From: DASXMR01 sp036495525
GTDB taxonomy: Bacteria; Actinomycetota; Actinomycetes; Streptosporangiales; Streptosporangiaceae
NCBI GenBank assembly: GCA_036495525.1
Contig: DASXMR010000076.1
Span: forward strand, 56,982-120,981
Length of the DNA: 64,000 nucleotides
Direction of reading: 5' to 3'
A model generated the notes under the pieces. The model saw only the letters and a list, made by a program, of their open reading frames with translations. It was not told the origin of the DNA and searched no databases. A program made the position numbers and the translations under genes. Positions 16,040 to 23,480 of this stretch are shown piece after piece (the stretch's first letter is position 1; each line of letters starts with the position of its first letter).

Positions 16040-17323
16040 TCAGGCGTTGCCGCGGACGAGCGCGATCAGCCGGTCAAGCACGGCACCGTTGCTGACCCGC
16101 AGGCCGTCGTGCTCGTACTCACTGGTCACCCACGGCCGCAGGCCGCGTATCGCGGCCGCGGTCGGGACCGAGAACTGCTGCGGCACGTACATGTCGTTGA
16201 AGTAGACCGCCGCGGCTGCCGGCACGTCGTTGGCGGCCAGCGCGGCCGGGTCGTAAAGCGCTGGCCAGCTTCCGTGCTCGGCGAGCAGCTGCCCAGCCTC
16301 GGCGAGCGGCTGCAGCACCGGGTCGGTCTCCAGCATCCACGGGTAGATCATCTCGCCGGTGAACAGCACCGGGTCGTCGCCGTCCAGCGCCCGCTCTGCG
16401 GAGAACTCGGCAAACTCCGCCCTGACCCGCTGCGCCGCCCAGCGGGTGGCTGCGCCCTGCGCGTAGCACGCCTCGTGCAGCAGCGCGTAGAGCGGCCCCT
16501 GAGCGAAGCTGAGCCGCGATTCCAGCTGGTAGCGGAAGTCGTCGCTGAGCTCGCCGCCGGCGAACGGATCTTCCAGCAGGTAGTGCAGGGTGTGACTGCC
16601 GCTGCTCGAGCCCAGCATGCTGCCCAGCGACTGGAAGGCTTCGACGGTGAGCAGCCGGCCAGTCGGCAGCGTTACCTTCTGCCCGGCCAGGTGCGCGGCG
16701 ACCCGGCGCGCCTGCGCCACGTCCTGCGGGTACCGCTGGTAATGCGCCCGGTTCTTGGCGGCGACGGTCGGGTAGGTCGCGCGGTACACCTCGTCGGCCG
16801 TGCTGGCCAGTCCTGGCAGGCCGCCGGTCAGCAGCGCCTCCCGCACCCCGCCGGGCGCCATCGACAGGTACGTGACGGTGCAGAAGCCGCCGAAGCTCTG
16901 GCCTAGGACTGTCCAGGGCTCGCCGCCGGTCACCGCGGCGCGGATCAGCTCGGCGTCCGCCACGATCGAGTCGGCCCGGAAATGCGTCAGGTACTCGGCC
17001 TGCGCACGCGCGCTGCCCAGGGCCGCCAGGGTCAGCCGGTTCGCCGGAGTGGACCGGCCGGTGCCCCGCTGGTCGAGCAGCAGCACCCGGTAGTCCTGCA
17101 GCGCGCGGTCCAGCCAGCCGTCCTGGCCGGCCGGGCGGGGCCCGAACATGCCGGGGCCGCCCTGCAGGAACAGCAGCCACGGCAGGTCCGATGACGCGCT
17201 GTCGGCCGCGACGACCTCACGGGCGAACAGCTCGATCTGCCGGCCGCCAGGGTCGGAGTGATCGAGCGGCACGCGGAACTGGCGGTCGGTGAGCACGGTG
17301 CCTGGCTGGCGGTAGGTGACCAT
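16040..17323 (-). CDS. Alpha/beta hydrolase, proline iminopeptidase-like
   Basis: A 427-residue enzyme. FLQGGPGMFGPRP is the HGGPG-type oxyanion motif of the proline iminopeptidase family (Gln replacing His), LDQRGTGRST matches DQRGxGxS, and VLGQSFGGFC carries the nucleophilic Ser. The catalytic His is in SEYEHDGLRVSN near the C-terminus. It probably removes an N-terminal residue from peptides or hydrolyses esters. The start (ATG 17323) lies 11 bases past the WYL gene's stop, so both could share a transcript. Confidence 0.85.
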   Translation of the reverse strand: MVTYRQPGTVLTDRQFRVPLDHSDPGGRQIELFAREVVAADSASSDLPWLLFLQGGPGMFGPRPAGQDGWLDRALQDYRVLLLDQRGTGRSTPANRLTLAALGSARAQAEYLTHFRADSIVADAELIRAAVTGGEPWTVLGQSFGGFCTVTYLSMAPGGVREALLTGGLPGLASTADEVYRATYPTVAAKNRAHYQRYPQDVAQARRVAAHLAGQKVTLPTGRLLTVEAFQSLGSMLGSSSGSHTLHYLLEDPFAGGELSDDFRYQLESRLSFAQGPLYALLHEACYAQGAATRWAAQRVRAEFAEFSAERALDGDDPVLFTGEMIYPWMLETDPVLQPLAEAGQLLAEHGSWPALYDPAALAANDVPAAAAVYFNDMYVPQQFSVPTAAAIRGLRPWVTSEYEHDGLRVSNGAVLDRLIALVRGNA

Positions 17324-17333
17324 GACCGACACG

Positions 17334-18314
17334 TTACTCAGCTGGCAGGTACGTTCTGGCGAGGCTGCGAGTGGTCTGCGTGACCAGCGCCCGGAGTTCA
17401 TTCGGCAGAAGAACTTCGACTTCGCTGCCCAGCCGGAGCAGCTCGCCGTGCGCATGACCGGGCGATTCGATCGGGATGACGGCGGTCACCCAGCCGCGGG
17501 CGTCCGGGGCGGTCGCGGTCCTGGCGATCGCGTCGCTCACCGCTGGGGCCATGATCCCGGCCGCCCGCTCGCGCCCTGCCGGGCTCAGCCGGATCGTCGC
17601 CTCGCCCTGGTAAAGCCAGTCGCGGAAGGCCGTCACCTGCGACGCCCAGTACCCGGCCAGGTCAAAGCCGTCCAGCCGGCCGAAACCCGTCCCGGTCTCC
17701 GCCAGAGCGAGGATCTGGCTGACGCGGAACGTCAGCAGCCTGCCTTCACAGCGTGCGACCAGGTACCACTTGCCGGCCTTGAGGACCAGGCCATGCGGTT
17801 CCACCACCCTGGTGACCTCGGCTGGCGCCTTCCACCGCCGGTAGCCGATCTTGATCTCCCGCTGTTCCCAGACCGCCGCGGCGGCAGCGCCGAGGTAGGG
17901 CACCTGGTCGCCGTCGTGATACCAGCCGGGCGCGTCGAGGTAGAAGCGCTGCTGGATCAGCGCTGACCGCTCCCGCAGCTCAGCGGGCAGCGCCGCGCGG
18001 AGCTTGAGCTGCGCGGTGGCCAGCACGGTACCCAGGCCAAGCTCGGCCGCTGCCCGCGGCAGCCCGGCGAGGAACAGCGCCTCAGCCTCGCCGGCGGTCA
18101 GCCCGGTAAGCCTCGTGCGGTAGCCGTCCAGGAGCCGGTAGCCGCCGCCGGAGCCGGCATCGCCGTAGACCGGCACGCCGGCCGCGCTCAGCGAGTCGAC
18201 GTCACGGTAGATCGTGCGCACCGAGACCTCAAGCGTGTCGGCGAGCTGCTGCGCGGTGAGCCGCCCCCTGGACTGGAGCAGCAGCATGATCGAGACAAGC
18301 CGGCTGGCCCGCAT
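17334..18314 (-). CDS. WYL-domain HTH transcriptional regulator (YafY type)
   Basis: A 326-residue DNA-binding regulator. An N-terminal DeoR-like winged helix (RLVSIMLLLQSRGRLTAQQL and VSVRTIYRDVDSL) is followed by a WYL domain around residues 140-220 (HGLVLKAGKWYLVARCEGR) and a C-terminal WCX extension. WYL domains sense nucleic acids or small ligands. The operator at 18318-18336 overlaps its own promoter and faces the gene at 18481, so autoregulation and control of the divergent genes are likely. Confidence 0.9.
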   Translation of the reverse strand: MRASRLVSIMLLLQSRGRLTAQQLADTLEVSVRTIYRDVDSLSAAGVPVYGDAGSGGGYRLLDGYRTRLTGLTAGEAEALFLAGLPRAAAELGLGTVLATAQLKLRAALPAELRERSALIQQRFYLDAPGWYHDGDQVPYLGAAAAAVWEQREIKIGYRRWKAPAEVTRVVEPHGLVLKAGKWYLVARCEGRLLTFRVSQILALAETGTGFGRLDGFDLAGYWASQVTAFRDWLYQGEATIRLSPAGRERAAGIMAPAVSDAIARTATAPDARGWVTAVIPIESPGHAHGELLRLGSEVEVLLPNELRALVTQTTRSLARTYLPAE

Positions 18315-18317
18315 GAC

Positions 18318-18336
18318 ACTGACAATAGGTGTCAGT
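18318..18336. promoter_or_regulatory. Operator between WYL regulator and divergent genes
   Basis: ACTGACA-ATAGG-TGTCAGT is a perfect 7-bp inverted repeat with a 5-base spacer, four bases upstream of the WYL start codon. An overlapping second arrangement TGACAC/GTGTCA (18314-18334) is present. It is the obvious site for the WYL protein. Confidence 0.6.
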
Positions 18337-18358
18337 GGACCGGCCTAGCGTCGGAGGC

Positions 18359-18484
18359 ATGCCATTCACTGAGAAGTTCCTGCGCTACGCCGGGGCCGTT
18401 GCTGCTGGCGGACGTCAGGTCAGGCGCTATCACGTCGCCGCGCCGCCCAGCGAGATCGGGCAGCTCACCCGGAGCACGGGGTGA
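18359..18484 (+). CDS. Small ORF (41 aa) coupled to the DUF1579-like gene
   Basis: ATG 18359 opens a 41-residue reading frame beginning MPFTEKFLRYAGAVAAGGRQ. Its stop TGA (18482-18484) overlaps the GTG start of the next gene (GTGA). It contains no domain I recognise. The GGAGG upstream is only one base from the ATG, so initiation would be poor. It could be a leader peptide that couples translation, the remnant of a longer gene, or chance. Confidence 0.35.
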   Translation: MPFTEKFLRYAGAVAAGGRQVRRYHVAAPPSEIGQLTRSTG

Positions 18485-18954
18485 GCGCGCCCAGCGGGGC
18501 GGGCGACTTCGACTTCTTCGTCGGGTCGTGGCGCGGGCAGCAGCGCAAGCTGCGGCAGGTGCTCGCGGACTGCGACGAGTGGGAGGAATTCACCTCGACG
18601 ACCCGGTGCTGGTCCCTGCTCGGCGGCGCCGCCAACCTGGACGAGGTCGCCTTCCACGAGCTGGGCTCCGGCGGGGTCACGCTGCGGCTGCTCGACCCGG
18701 CGACCGGCGAATGGTCGCTGTACTGGGCAAGCAGCCGGAACGGGCTGCTCGCGCTGCCGCCGACCGTCGGCAGGTTCTCCGGCGGCACCGGCCTGTTCTA
18801 CAACGACGAGACCTATGAGGGCCGTCAGATCAGGGTGCGTTACACCTGGACCGGCATCACCGAGGTGACCGCGCGGTGGGAGCAGGCGTTCTCCACTGAC
18901 CAGGGGCAGACCTGGGAGACCAACTGGATCGCCGACTTCACCCGGCAGGAGTAG
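18481..18954 (+). CDS. DUF1579-like lipocalin-fold hypothetical protein
   Basis: A 157-residue protein. GDFDFFVGSWRGQQRKLR near the N-terminus is the FDFxxGxW signature of DUF1579/nitrobindin-like beta-barrels, and the C-terminal TWETNWIADFTRQE closes the barrel. The function is unknown; such proteins may bind hydrophobic ligands or haem. GTG 18481 overlaps the stop of the small upstream ORF. It is divergent from a WYL regulator, which probably controls it. Confidence 0.72.
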   Translation: MSAPSGAGDFDFFVGSWRGQQRKLRQVLADCDEWEEFTSTTRCWSLLGGAANLDEVAFHELGSGGVTLRLLDPATGEWSLYWASSRNGLLALPPTVGRFSGGTGLFYNDETYEGRQIRVRYTWTGITEVTARWEQAFSTDQGQTWETNWIADFTRQE

Positions 18955-18994
18955 CTGCCGGCCGGAGGGCGGTGCGGGTGTCGCCCGGCCGCTG

Positions 18995-19597
18995 TCACGC
19001 GTGCCAGCGGCCGGCCGTGTGCACGGCGAGGACCGCCACCAGCAGGCCGCCTCCCAGCGCGGCGGCGGTGGCGGTCAGCCGCATCCAGGTGCCGGTGAGT
19101 GCCGTCGCCGGCCGCGTGCCGCGGACCAGCAGGCGGGGCAGCCGCGGCGCGTACGCGAGCACGTGCACGGTCATGCAGCAGAACCACGCGATGAACGCTG
19201 CCTTGTGCAGCAGCAGCCACGGTCCGCTGCCCGGCCCGGCGACGGCGAGGGCGACGCCAGTGCCGAGAACCGCGACGGAGGTGCTGATGACCAGCGGGCC
19301 GAGCACGCGCAGCAGCGGGGCCGGCGGCCCCCTGCGCAGGTAGGGCCGCGAGCCGGCGTAGTACCTGGCGAACCGGTAGCACACCGAGGCGATCTTCAAC
19401 GTCACCGGCCCGAGCAGCAGCAGGCCGAGGAAGAAGTGCCAGAACAGCAGCTGGCGCACCGACAGGATGGTCAGCCCCTCGGCGGCGAATCCCGCCAGCA
19501 GGACGGCGCCGGTCAGCGCGGTGAGCTGCTCGTTGCCGCGCACGCCGCCGGTCCGGCCGGCCGGCTCGCGGTGCCGTGCCCGGTACCTGACCGTCAC
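18995..19597 (-). CDS. Cytochrome b-like membrane protein, last gene of redox operon
   Basis: A 200-residue integral membrane protein with four to five hydrophobic helices. Histidines lie within or near helices (LLFWHFFLGLL, LLHKAAFIAWF, TVHVLAY), as in b-type cytochromes that carry two haems. A Gly/Ala-rich last helix ends in VHTAGRWHA. GTG 19597 overlaps the stop of the ferredoxin gene (GTGA). It is the final gene of a five-gene overlapping set and probably passes electrons within the membrane; the acceptor is unknown. Confidence 0.72.
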   Translation of the reverse strand: MTVRYRARHREPAGRTGGVRGNEQLTALTGAVLLAGFAAEGLTILSVRQLLFWHFFLGLLLLGPVTLKIASVCYRFARYYAGSRPYLRRGPPAPLLRVLGPLVISTSVAVLGTGVALAVAGPGSGPWLLLHKAAFIAWFCCMTVHVLAYAPRLPRLLVRGTRPATALTGTWMRLTATAAALGGGLLVAVLAVHTAGRWHA

Positions 19598-19821
19598 TGG
19601 GACGCCCCGGCTGCGGGGCGGCGGCGCTTTTCCAGTCGCAGCGCGAGGGCCGGGCACGCGCGAACCGCGCGCCTGGCGTGCCTGGCCAGGTGCGCGGGCA
19701 CCGCGTCACTGACCATGGGGTAACCCCACTCGTCCAGGACGATCAGCTCGGGCAGCAAGTCCGCGCACAGCCCGTGGCCGGCGCACGCGGTCGGATCGAG
19801 CCGGAGCACGATCGCGGTCAC
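19594..19821 (-). CDS. 3Fe-4S-type ferredoxin
   Basis: A 75-residue ferredoxin. Cysteines at 13, 19 and 56 (CAGHGLC and RACPALAL) give the C-x5-C...CP pattern of actinobacterial P450-type [3Fe-4S] ferredoxins; the fourth Cys position is occupied by His16. GTG 19821 overlaps the NuoF-like stop, and its own TGA overlaps the next start. It likely shuttles electrons between the NuoF-like protein and the membrane cytochromes. A role with the distant P450 is possible but less likely. Confidence 0.85.
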   Translation of the reverse strand: MTAIVLRLDPTACAGHGLCADLLPELIVLDEWGYPMVSDAVPAHLARHARRAVRACPALALRLEKRRRPAAGASQ

Positions 19822-21086
19822 GCCCGGCCCGCCAGGCACGAGCGGTGATGCAGGTGCGCCCGCGCGTCGTCGGCGAACGTGCGCAGGGCCGAGGCCGCCA
19901 TCCGGACGGCGCCGTCCGGATGACGGCAGGCACCCCGGCCAGCGATCTGGCCGAGCCGGCGCTCCAGCCTGCTGAGCGCGGCGCTGTCCGCCTGGCAGCC
20001 AGCGACCTCGGCCAGGTCAGCTGCGACCGCTGGCAGGCCGAACATGCAGGGCCCGCATTGCTGCGCGCTCTGCGCCGCGAGGTAGCGCAGGTGCGAGGCG
20101 GCCTCGGTCAGCCCGCAGGCACCGGGCGGCAGCAGCGCCAGCACCCCGGCGCCCGGCGAGCAGCCGGCGGGCTGCAGACCTGGCACGCTCAGCGGCAGCG
20201 CTGCGATATCGGCGACCTGGTGCCAGGTCCCTGACAGGCCGCCGACCAGGATCGCCCGGCTTTGCTGGTCGGCCCCGCCGACGGCCAGCACGTCGGCCAC
20301 CGGCGTGCCGGCCTCGCACTCGTAGACGCCTGGCGCGGCCACCGCGCCCGACAAGGTGACCAGCGTCGTGCCAGCGGCCTGGGCCGAGCCGGCCTGCCGG
20401 AACCAGCGGGCGCCAAACCGCGCGATCAGGGCAATGTGAGCCAGCGTCTCCACGTTGTCGACCAGCGTCGGGCGCCCGGCGACGCCGCGGCCTTGGGGCC
20501 GCCGGGGCGTGAAGGCCGGCCGCGCCTCGCCGCCGTTCAGCCAGCGCACCAGCGCGGTCTCCTCGCTTGCCACGTAGCGGTGCGGGAGCAGGCAGATCTC
20601 CACGGGGACCAGGTCTGGGTGTGCCCGCATTCGCTCTTCGACGGCACGGCGAACGTGGCCGGCCAGGGCACTCCTGGCCTCGCTCAGGCACAGGTAGACA
20701 ACATCGGCGCTGACCGCCAGGGCCGTGAGCACCGCGCCGTCGAGCACGAGGTGCGGCGAGGCGGCCAGCAGCGCCTGGTCCTTGGCGCTGGCCGGCTCGC
20801 TCTCCATCCCGTTGGCGATGACGACGGCACGGCGCCGGCCGGCCGCCACGGCGCGCATCTTGACCGCCGTGGGGAATGCGCCTCCGCCCTTGCCGGTGAG
20901 CCCGGCGTCGCCAACGGCGGTGATGAGCGTGCGCCGGATGATGTCGGGGTCGGGCAGCGGCCCGAACAGGGCGGCATGCTCGGCCAGCGTGACTGGCCGG
21001 CCCGGCCGCCACCCGGCGGTCAGCCTGACCGCGTGGCCGTTCCTTGCCTCCGGCCCGGCGCTCAGCCGGGCATGACCGCCGCTCAT
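19818..21086 (-). CDS. NuoF/RnfC-like NADH dehydrogenase subunit
   Basis: A 422-residue protein of the NADH-ubiquinone oxidoreductase 51 kDa type. GLTGKGGGAFPTAVKMRAV matches the FMN/NADH loop, a SLBB-like segment covers about 235-295, and the C-terminal Fe-S motif is QQCGPC plus a distant Cys in GRGACRHPDGA. The usual first Cys (SCGxC) is Ala here, leaving three ligands. Conserved EETALVRWLNGG and RPTLVDNVETLAHI complete the fold. It would oxidise NAD(P)H and feed the ferredoxin. ATG 21086 overlaps the upstream stop (ATGA). Confidence 0.85.
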   Translation of the reverse strand: MSGGHARLSAGPEARNGHAVRLTAGWRPGRPVTLAEHAALFGPLPDPDIIRRTLITAVGDAGLTGKGGGAFPTAVKMRAVAAGRRRAVVIANGMESEPASAKDQALLAASPHLVLDGAVLTALAVSADVVYLCLSEARSALAGHVRRAVEERMRAHPDLVPVEICLLPHRYVASEETALVRWLNGGEARPAFTPRRPQGRGVAGRPTLVDNVETLAHIALIARFGARWFRQAGSAQAAGTTLVTLSGAVAAPGVYECEAGTPVADVLAVGGADQQSRAILVGGLSGTWHQVADIAALPLSVPGLQPAGCSPGAGVLALLPPGACGLTEAASHLRYLAAQSAQQCGPCMFGLPAVAADLAEVAGCQADSAALSRLERRLGQIAGRGACRHPDGAVRMAASALRTFADDARAHLHHRSCLAGRA

Positions 21087-21769
21087 CGCTGTTCGCTCAG
21101 CAGGTGGCGCGGCGTGCCAGCGCGACGGGCCCAGCCGGCCTGCAACGGGCCGGTGACCGTGAACAGCAGTGTTGCCAGCACCAGGATGGCGGTCATGGCC
21201 CGGCCGGCTGTCCGCCAGCTCGGCTGTGCCCAGCCCAGCCTCCACCAGGCAGCCGCGGCGACCGCGACCAGGCACGCCGCGTCCAGCAGCAGCAGCCAGG
21301 GCAGCCGGCCGTCGGTGCCGGTACCCAGGCCATGCCAGACGGCGACCGGCCAGCAGGCGTAGCCGAGCCAGTGCACGGCCCGCCAGGCCGGCCAGGGCAG
21401 CCGGTCGCGTACCAGGCTGGTCAGCACGACGGCCAGCAGCAAGTCGCTGGCGATGGTTCCCAGGCCGAGCCAGAGCGTCCGGTAGCCGGAGCTGAACGGC
21501 ACGACGGCCGCCGTCAGGCCGATGTGCACGAAGGTGTCGAGCAGCGTGGTGGCGACGTGGACGGCAACGAACGCCACGGCCAGCAGCGACAGGTTGCGGT
21601 GCAGGCCCGCCGTCACCACTCTCGGCCAGCTGCGCGAGGACGCCCCTGAGCTGCCGACGATGCCGAGTACCACGGTCACCGTCAGCAGGACGAGCGCGAT
21701 CTCGCCAGTCGCTCTCGTCGCGTACCACAGCGGGCTCGGGGCGGCGCCCCCCATGCTCAGTCCCGTCAC
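21083..21769 (-). CDS. Ferric reductase-like cytochrome b membrane protein
   Basis: A 228-residue integral membrane protein with six hydrophobic helices. Paired His residues (GLHRNLSLLAVAFVAVHVA and RAVHWLGYACWPVAVWHGLG) match the ferric reductase/YedZ-type transmembrane domain, which binds two b haems and moves electrons across the membrane. GTG 21769 overlaps the stop of the upstream small gene (GTGA), and its TGA overlaps the NuoF-like start. It is the core of the redox operon. No flavin-binding domain is fused. Confidence 0.85.
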   Translation of the reverse strand: MTGLSMGGAAPSPLWYATRATGEIALVLLTVTVVLGIVGSSGASSRSWPRVVTAGLHRNLSLLAVAFVAVHVATTLLDTFVHIGLTAAVVPFSSGYRTLWLGLGTIASDLLLAVVLTSLVRDRLPWPAWRAVHWLGYACWPVAVWHGLGTGTDGRLPWLLLLDAACLVAVAAAAWWRLGWAQPSWRTAGRAMTAILVLATLLFTVTGPLQAGWARRAGTPRHLLSEQR

Positions 21770-22098
21770 GATCCGCCCGACGTGACCGACGGCGGCGAAG
21801 TCGTCGCCGCTGGCGGGCTAGCTGCGGGCCGCAGCTGCTGGTGGCGCTGGCCAGCATGGACCGCCCGATGCCGCCGGTGCGGGCGAGCTGAGCCGCCGCC
21901 TGGCCGGGGCTGCGCCGGGTGCTGCCCGGCCGGGCTGGCCGCGGTGGCGGCGTGGCCGGGAAGGGCTTGCGCGAAGGCCGCGCCCAGCGCGACGGCCCCG
22001 GCCAGTGCGCTGCCGGTCACCAGGACAGTGAGCCGGCGGGTACGCGCCAGCAGGCGCTCGCGGCGGGCCGTCAGATGGCTACCTCCCTGCGCAGGCAT
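21766..22098 (-). CDS. Small membrane-anchored His/Pro-rich protein
   Basis: A 110-residue protein. A basic N-terminus (TARRERLLARTRRL) precedes a hydrophobic segment around residues 24-46, ending QALPGHAATA, a plausible signal anchor. The rest is low-complexity, rich in His, Pro, Arg and Ser. The SGAT-type FMN-attachment motif seen in partner proteins of similar operons is absent. ATG 22098 has AGGAA upstream. It is the first gene of the five-gene redox operon. The His cluster may bind metal or haem; this is inference. Confidence 0.6.
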   Translation of the reverse strand: MPAQGGSHLTARRERLLARTRRLTVLVTGSALAGAVALGAAFAQALPGHAATAASPAGQHPAQPRPGGGSARPHRRHRAVHAGQRHQQLRPAASPPAATTSPPSVTSGGS

Positions 22099-22457
22099 GC
22101 TGGCATTCCTTCCGGTGCTGTTGGACCGGCCGTCTCTCAGCCGGATGCGGTCAGCTGGCCGGGGTCCGCTCGCCGTGCACTGGCCGGATTCGCCAGGCAG
22201 ACGCCGGGGCCGGCAATCGCCGGCCCCGGCCGCGAAGCTCCCCTTGCCCGTCCAGCATGCCTGTGTACTGCTGTGGATGTCGTAGAGGAAACCTTCAGAT
22301 CTTGCTAATTCTGCGGCTGTCAGGCTCAGCTTGATATGCGCCACCGTGGCTCCCTTGATGCGCGACACTTTCGCAACGCAACTGCAGGCAGTGAGCATGG
22401 TCGGCCGAGATCCAGGCGCTGCGCTGTCCTGCCCATCGTGTGGCCCATAGTGGTCCC
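22099..22457. other. Intergenic region with long hairpin upstream of redox operon
   Basis: No gene is supported here. The only clear structure is a 12-bp perfect inverted repeat at 22203-22230. It lies between divergent genes starting at 22098 (minus) and 22458 (plus), so promoters for both should be present. A frame on the minus strand is open across the region, but its codon use and composition do not look coding. Confidence 0.6.
22203..22230 (-). promoter_or_regulatory. Hairpin in the leader of the redox operon
   Basis: GCCGGGGCCGGC-AATC-GCCGGCCCCGGC is a perfect 12-bp stem with a 4-base loop. On the minus strand it lies about 105 bases upstream of the first gene of the redox operon. It has no T-run, so it could be an attenuator, an RNA stability element, or a GC-type terminator of an unseen leader. 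Confidence 0.4.
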
Positions 22458-23219
22458 ATGACAGATGAGGCCACTGACCGGCTGCTCGGCTGTTTCGTCA
22501 GTGCCATCCAGCCGGTCACGCCGCTGGTTTCGGTGTGGGCCCATGGGTCACTCGCTGGAGGTGACTACCAGCCGGGACGCAGCGACCTCGACCTGATCGC
22601 CATCCTGAGCCGGCCGTGCACGGCAGTGGAGGAGCAACGCCTCGGGGAGGCGCACGAAAGCCTCGGAGAATCCACTGCGCTCGCGGCGAGGCTGCATTGC
22701 AGCTATTGCGCGGCAGGAGAGCTGGATGACGTTACGCGCCTGCACCTCACATGGGCGCACGAGGAGCTGATGCGTCGGCCAGTCACTCCGGTGACCAGGC
22801 GTGAGCTGTTCGACTTCGGGCTCGTCTTGCATGGCGAGGAACCAGCGGCCCTGCTTCCGCCGGTGACCGACGAGCAACTCGCCGAGTTCGTGGTCCAGGA
22901 CATGGAAAGCTTCTGGCTGCCGTCCCTTGACCACCCGGAGCGGTGGCATCGTGACATCTGGGTTGACCTCGGCTTGCTGACCCTGGCCAGGGCAACGGTG
23001 ACTTTGCGGGACGGCAAGCTGATCACCAAGGCCGAGGCTCTGCGCGCGCTCACTGAACTCGGTGCCCCGGCAGAGGTCGTGGACGACATCAGGCAGCGCC
23101 GCTACGGCGACCCTGGGCCAGCGTCACAGCAGTGGATCGCCCGCCGGGCGGACCTGACGCTCAACTTCCTGCGGCCCGCGGTCGGGCAGCTCGTCTCACA
23201 ATGGCCGCCAAGGCCCTAA
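22458..23219 (+). CDS. Nucleotidyltransferase with DUF4111, aminoglycoside adenylyltransferase-like
   Basis: A 253-residue enzyme. VWAHGSLAGGDYQPGRSDLD is the polymerase-beta-type nucleotidyltransferase motif (GS...DxD), and the helical C-terminal half (DLGLLTLARATVTLRDGKLI) matches the DUF4111 domain of AadA-type enzymes. It may transfer AMP to an aminoglycoside or another small alcohol. ATG 22458 gives the usual length; GTG 22440 is in frame. The Glu that acts as base in AadA is not clearly placed, so resistance is not certain. Confidence 0.78.
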   Translation: MTDEATDRLLGCFVSAIQPVTPLVSVWAHGSLAGGDYQPGRSDLDLIAILSRPCTAVEEQRLGEAHESLGESTALAARLHCSYCAAGELDDVTRLHLTWAHEELMRRPVTPVTRRELFDFGLVLHGEEPAALLPPVTDEQLAEFVVQDMESFWLPSLDHPERWHRDIWVDLGLLTLARATVTLRDGKLITKAEALRALTELGAPAEVVDDIRQRRYGDPGPASQQWIARRADLTLNFLRPAVGQLVSQWPPRP

Positions 23220-23228
23220 AGTCCGGTC

Positions 23229-23458
23229 GTGGCCATTGAGGTGCGTACCGAGCAGGCCGCGCCGCGCCGGCTAGCGGCGAGCCGGAGCGTGACCACTACA
23301 CGCAGATGGCCCCCGTCTACCAAGCCCTTGAGCACTGGTGCGCCAGCAGCGGACGGCGGCCAGCCGGGGTGAGCTGGGAGGTCTGCGGCGATCCGGCCAG
23401 GGTCCCGGCGCAGACAAGGACCGATATCTACTTCCTGCTGGCGCCGGCGGCGGGCTGA
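23229..23458 (+). pseudogene. GyrI-like/AraC effector-binding protein, internally deleted remnant
   Basis: Two reading frames together give the two ends of a GyrI-like protein. GTG 23229 starts VAIEVRTEQAAPRRLAASRS, the typical N-terminus. After a frame change, DHYTQMAPVYQALEHWCASS leads into GRRPAGVSWEVCGDP and ends RTDIYFLLAPAAG at TGA 23458. The normal middle of about 60-80 residues is missing. The junction near 23290 is a deletion plus frameshift, so no working product is expected. Confidence 0.6.
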
Positions 23459-23480
23459 CGGGCGGTCATGGCGGGTCTGA

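Noticed and set aside
19594..19821. Ferredoxin as a partner of the P450 at 3974-5188
   Set aside because: The ferredoxin is locked by overlaps into the NuoF-like/cytochrome b operon 14 kb away. A shared role cannot be excluded but is not supported by position.
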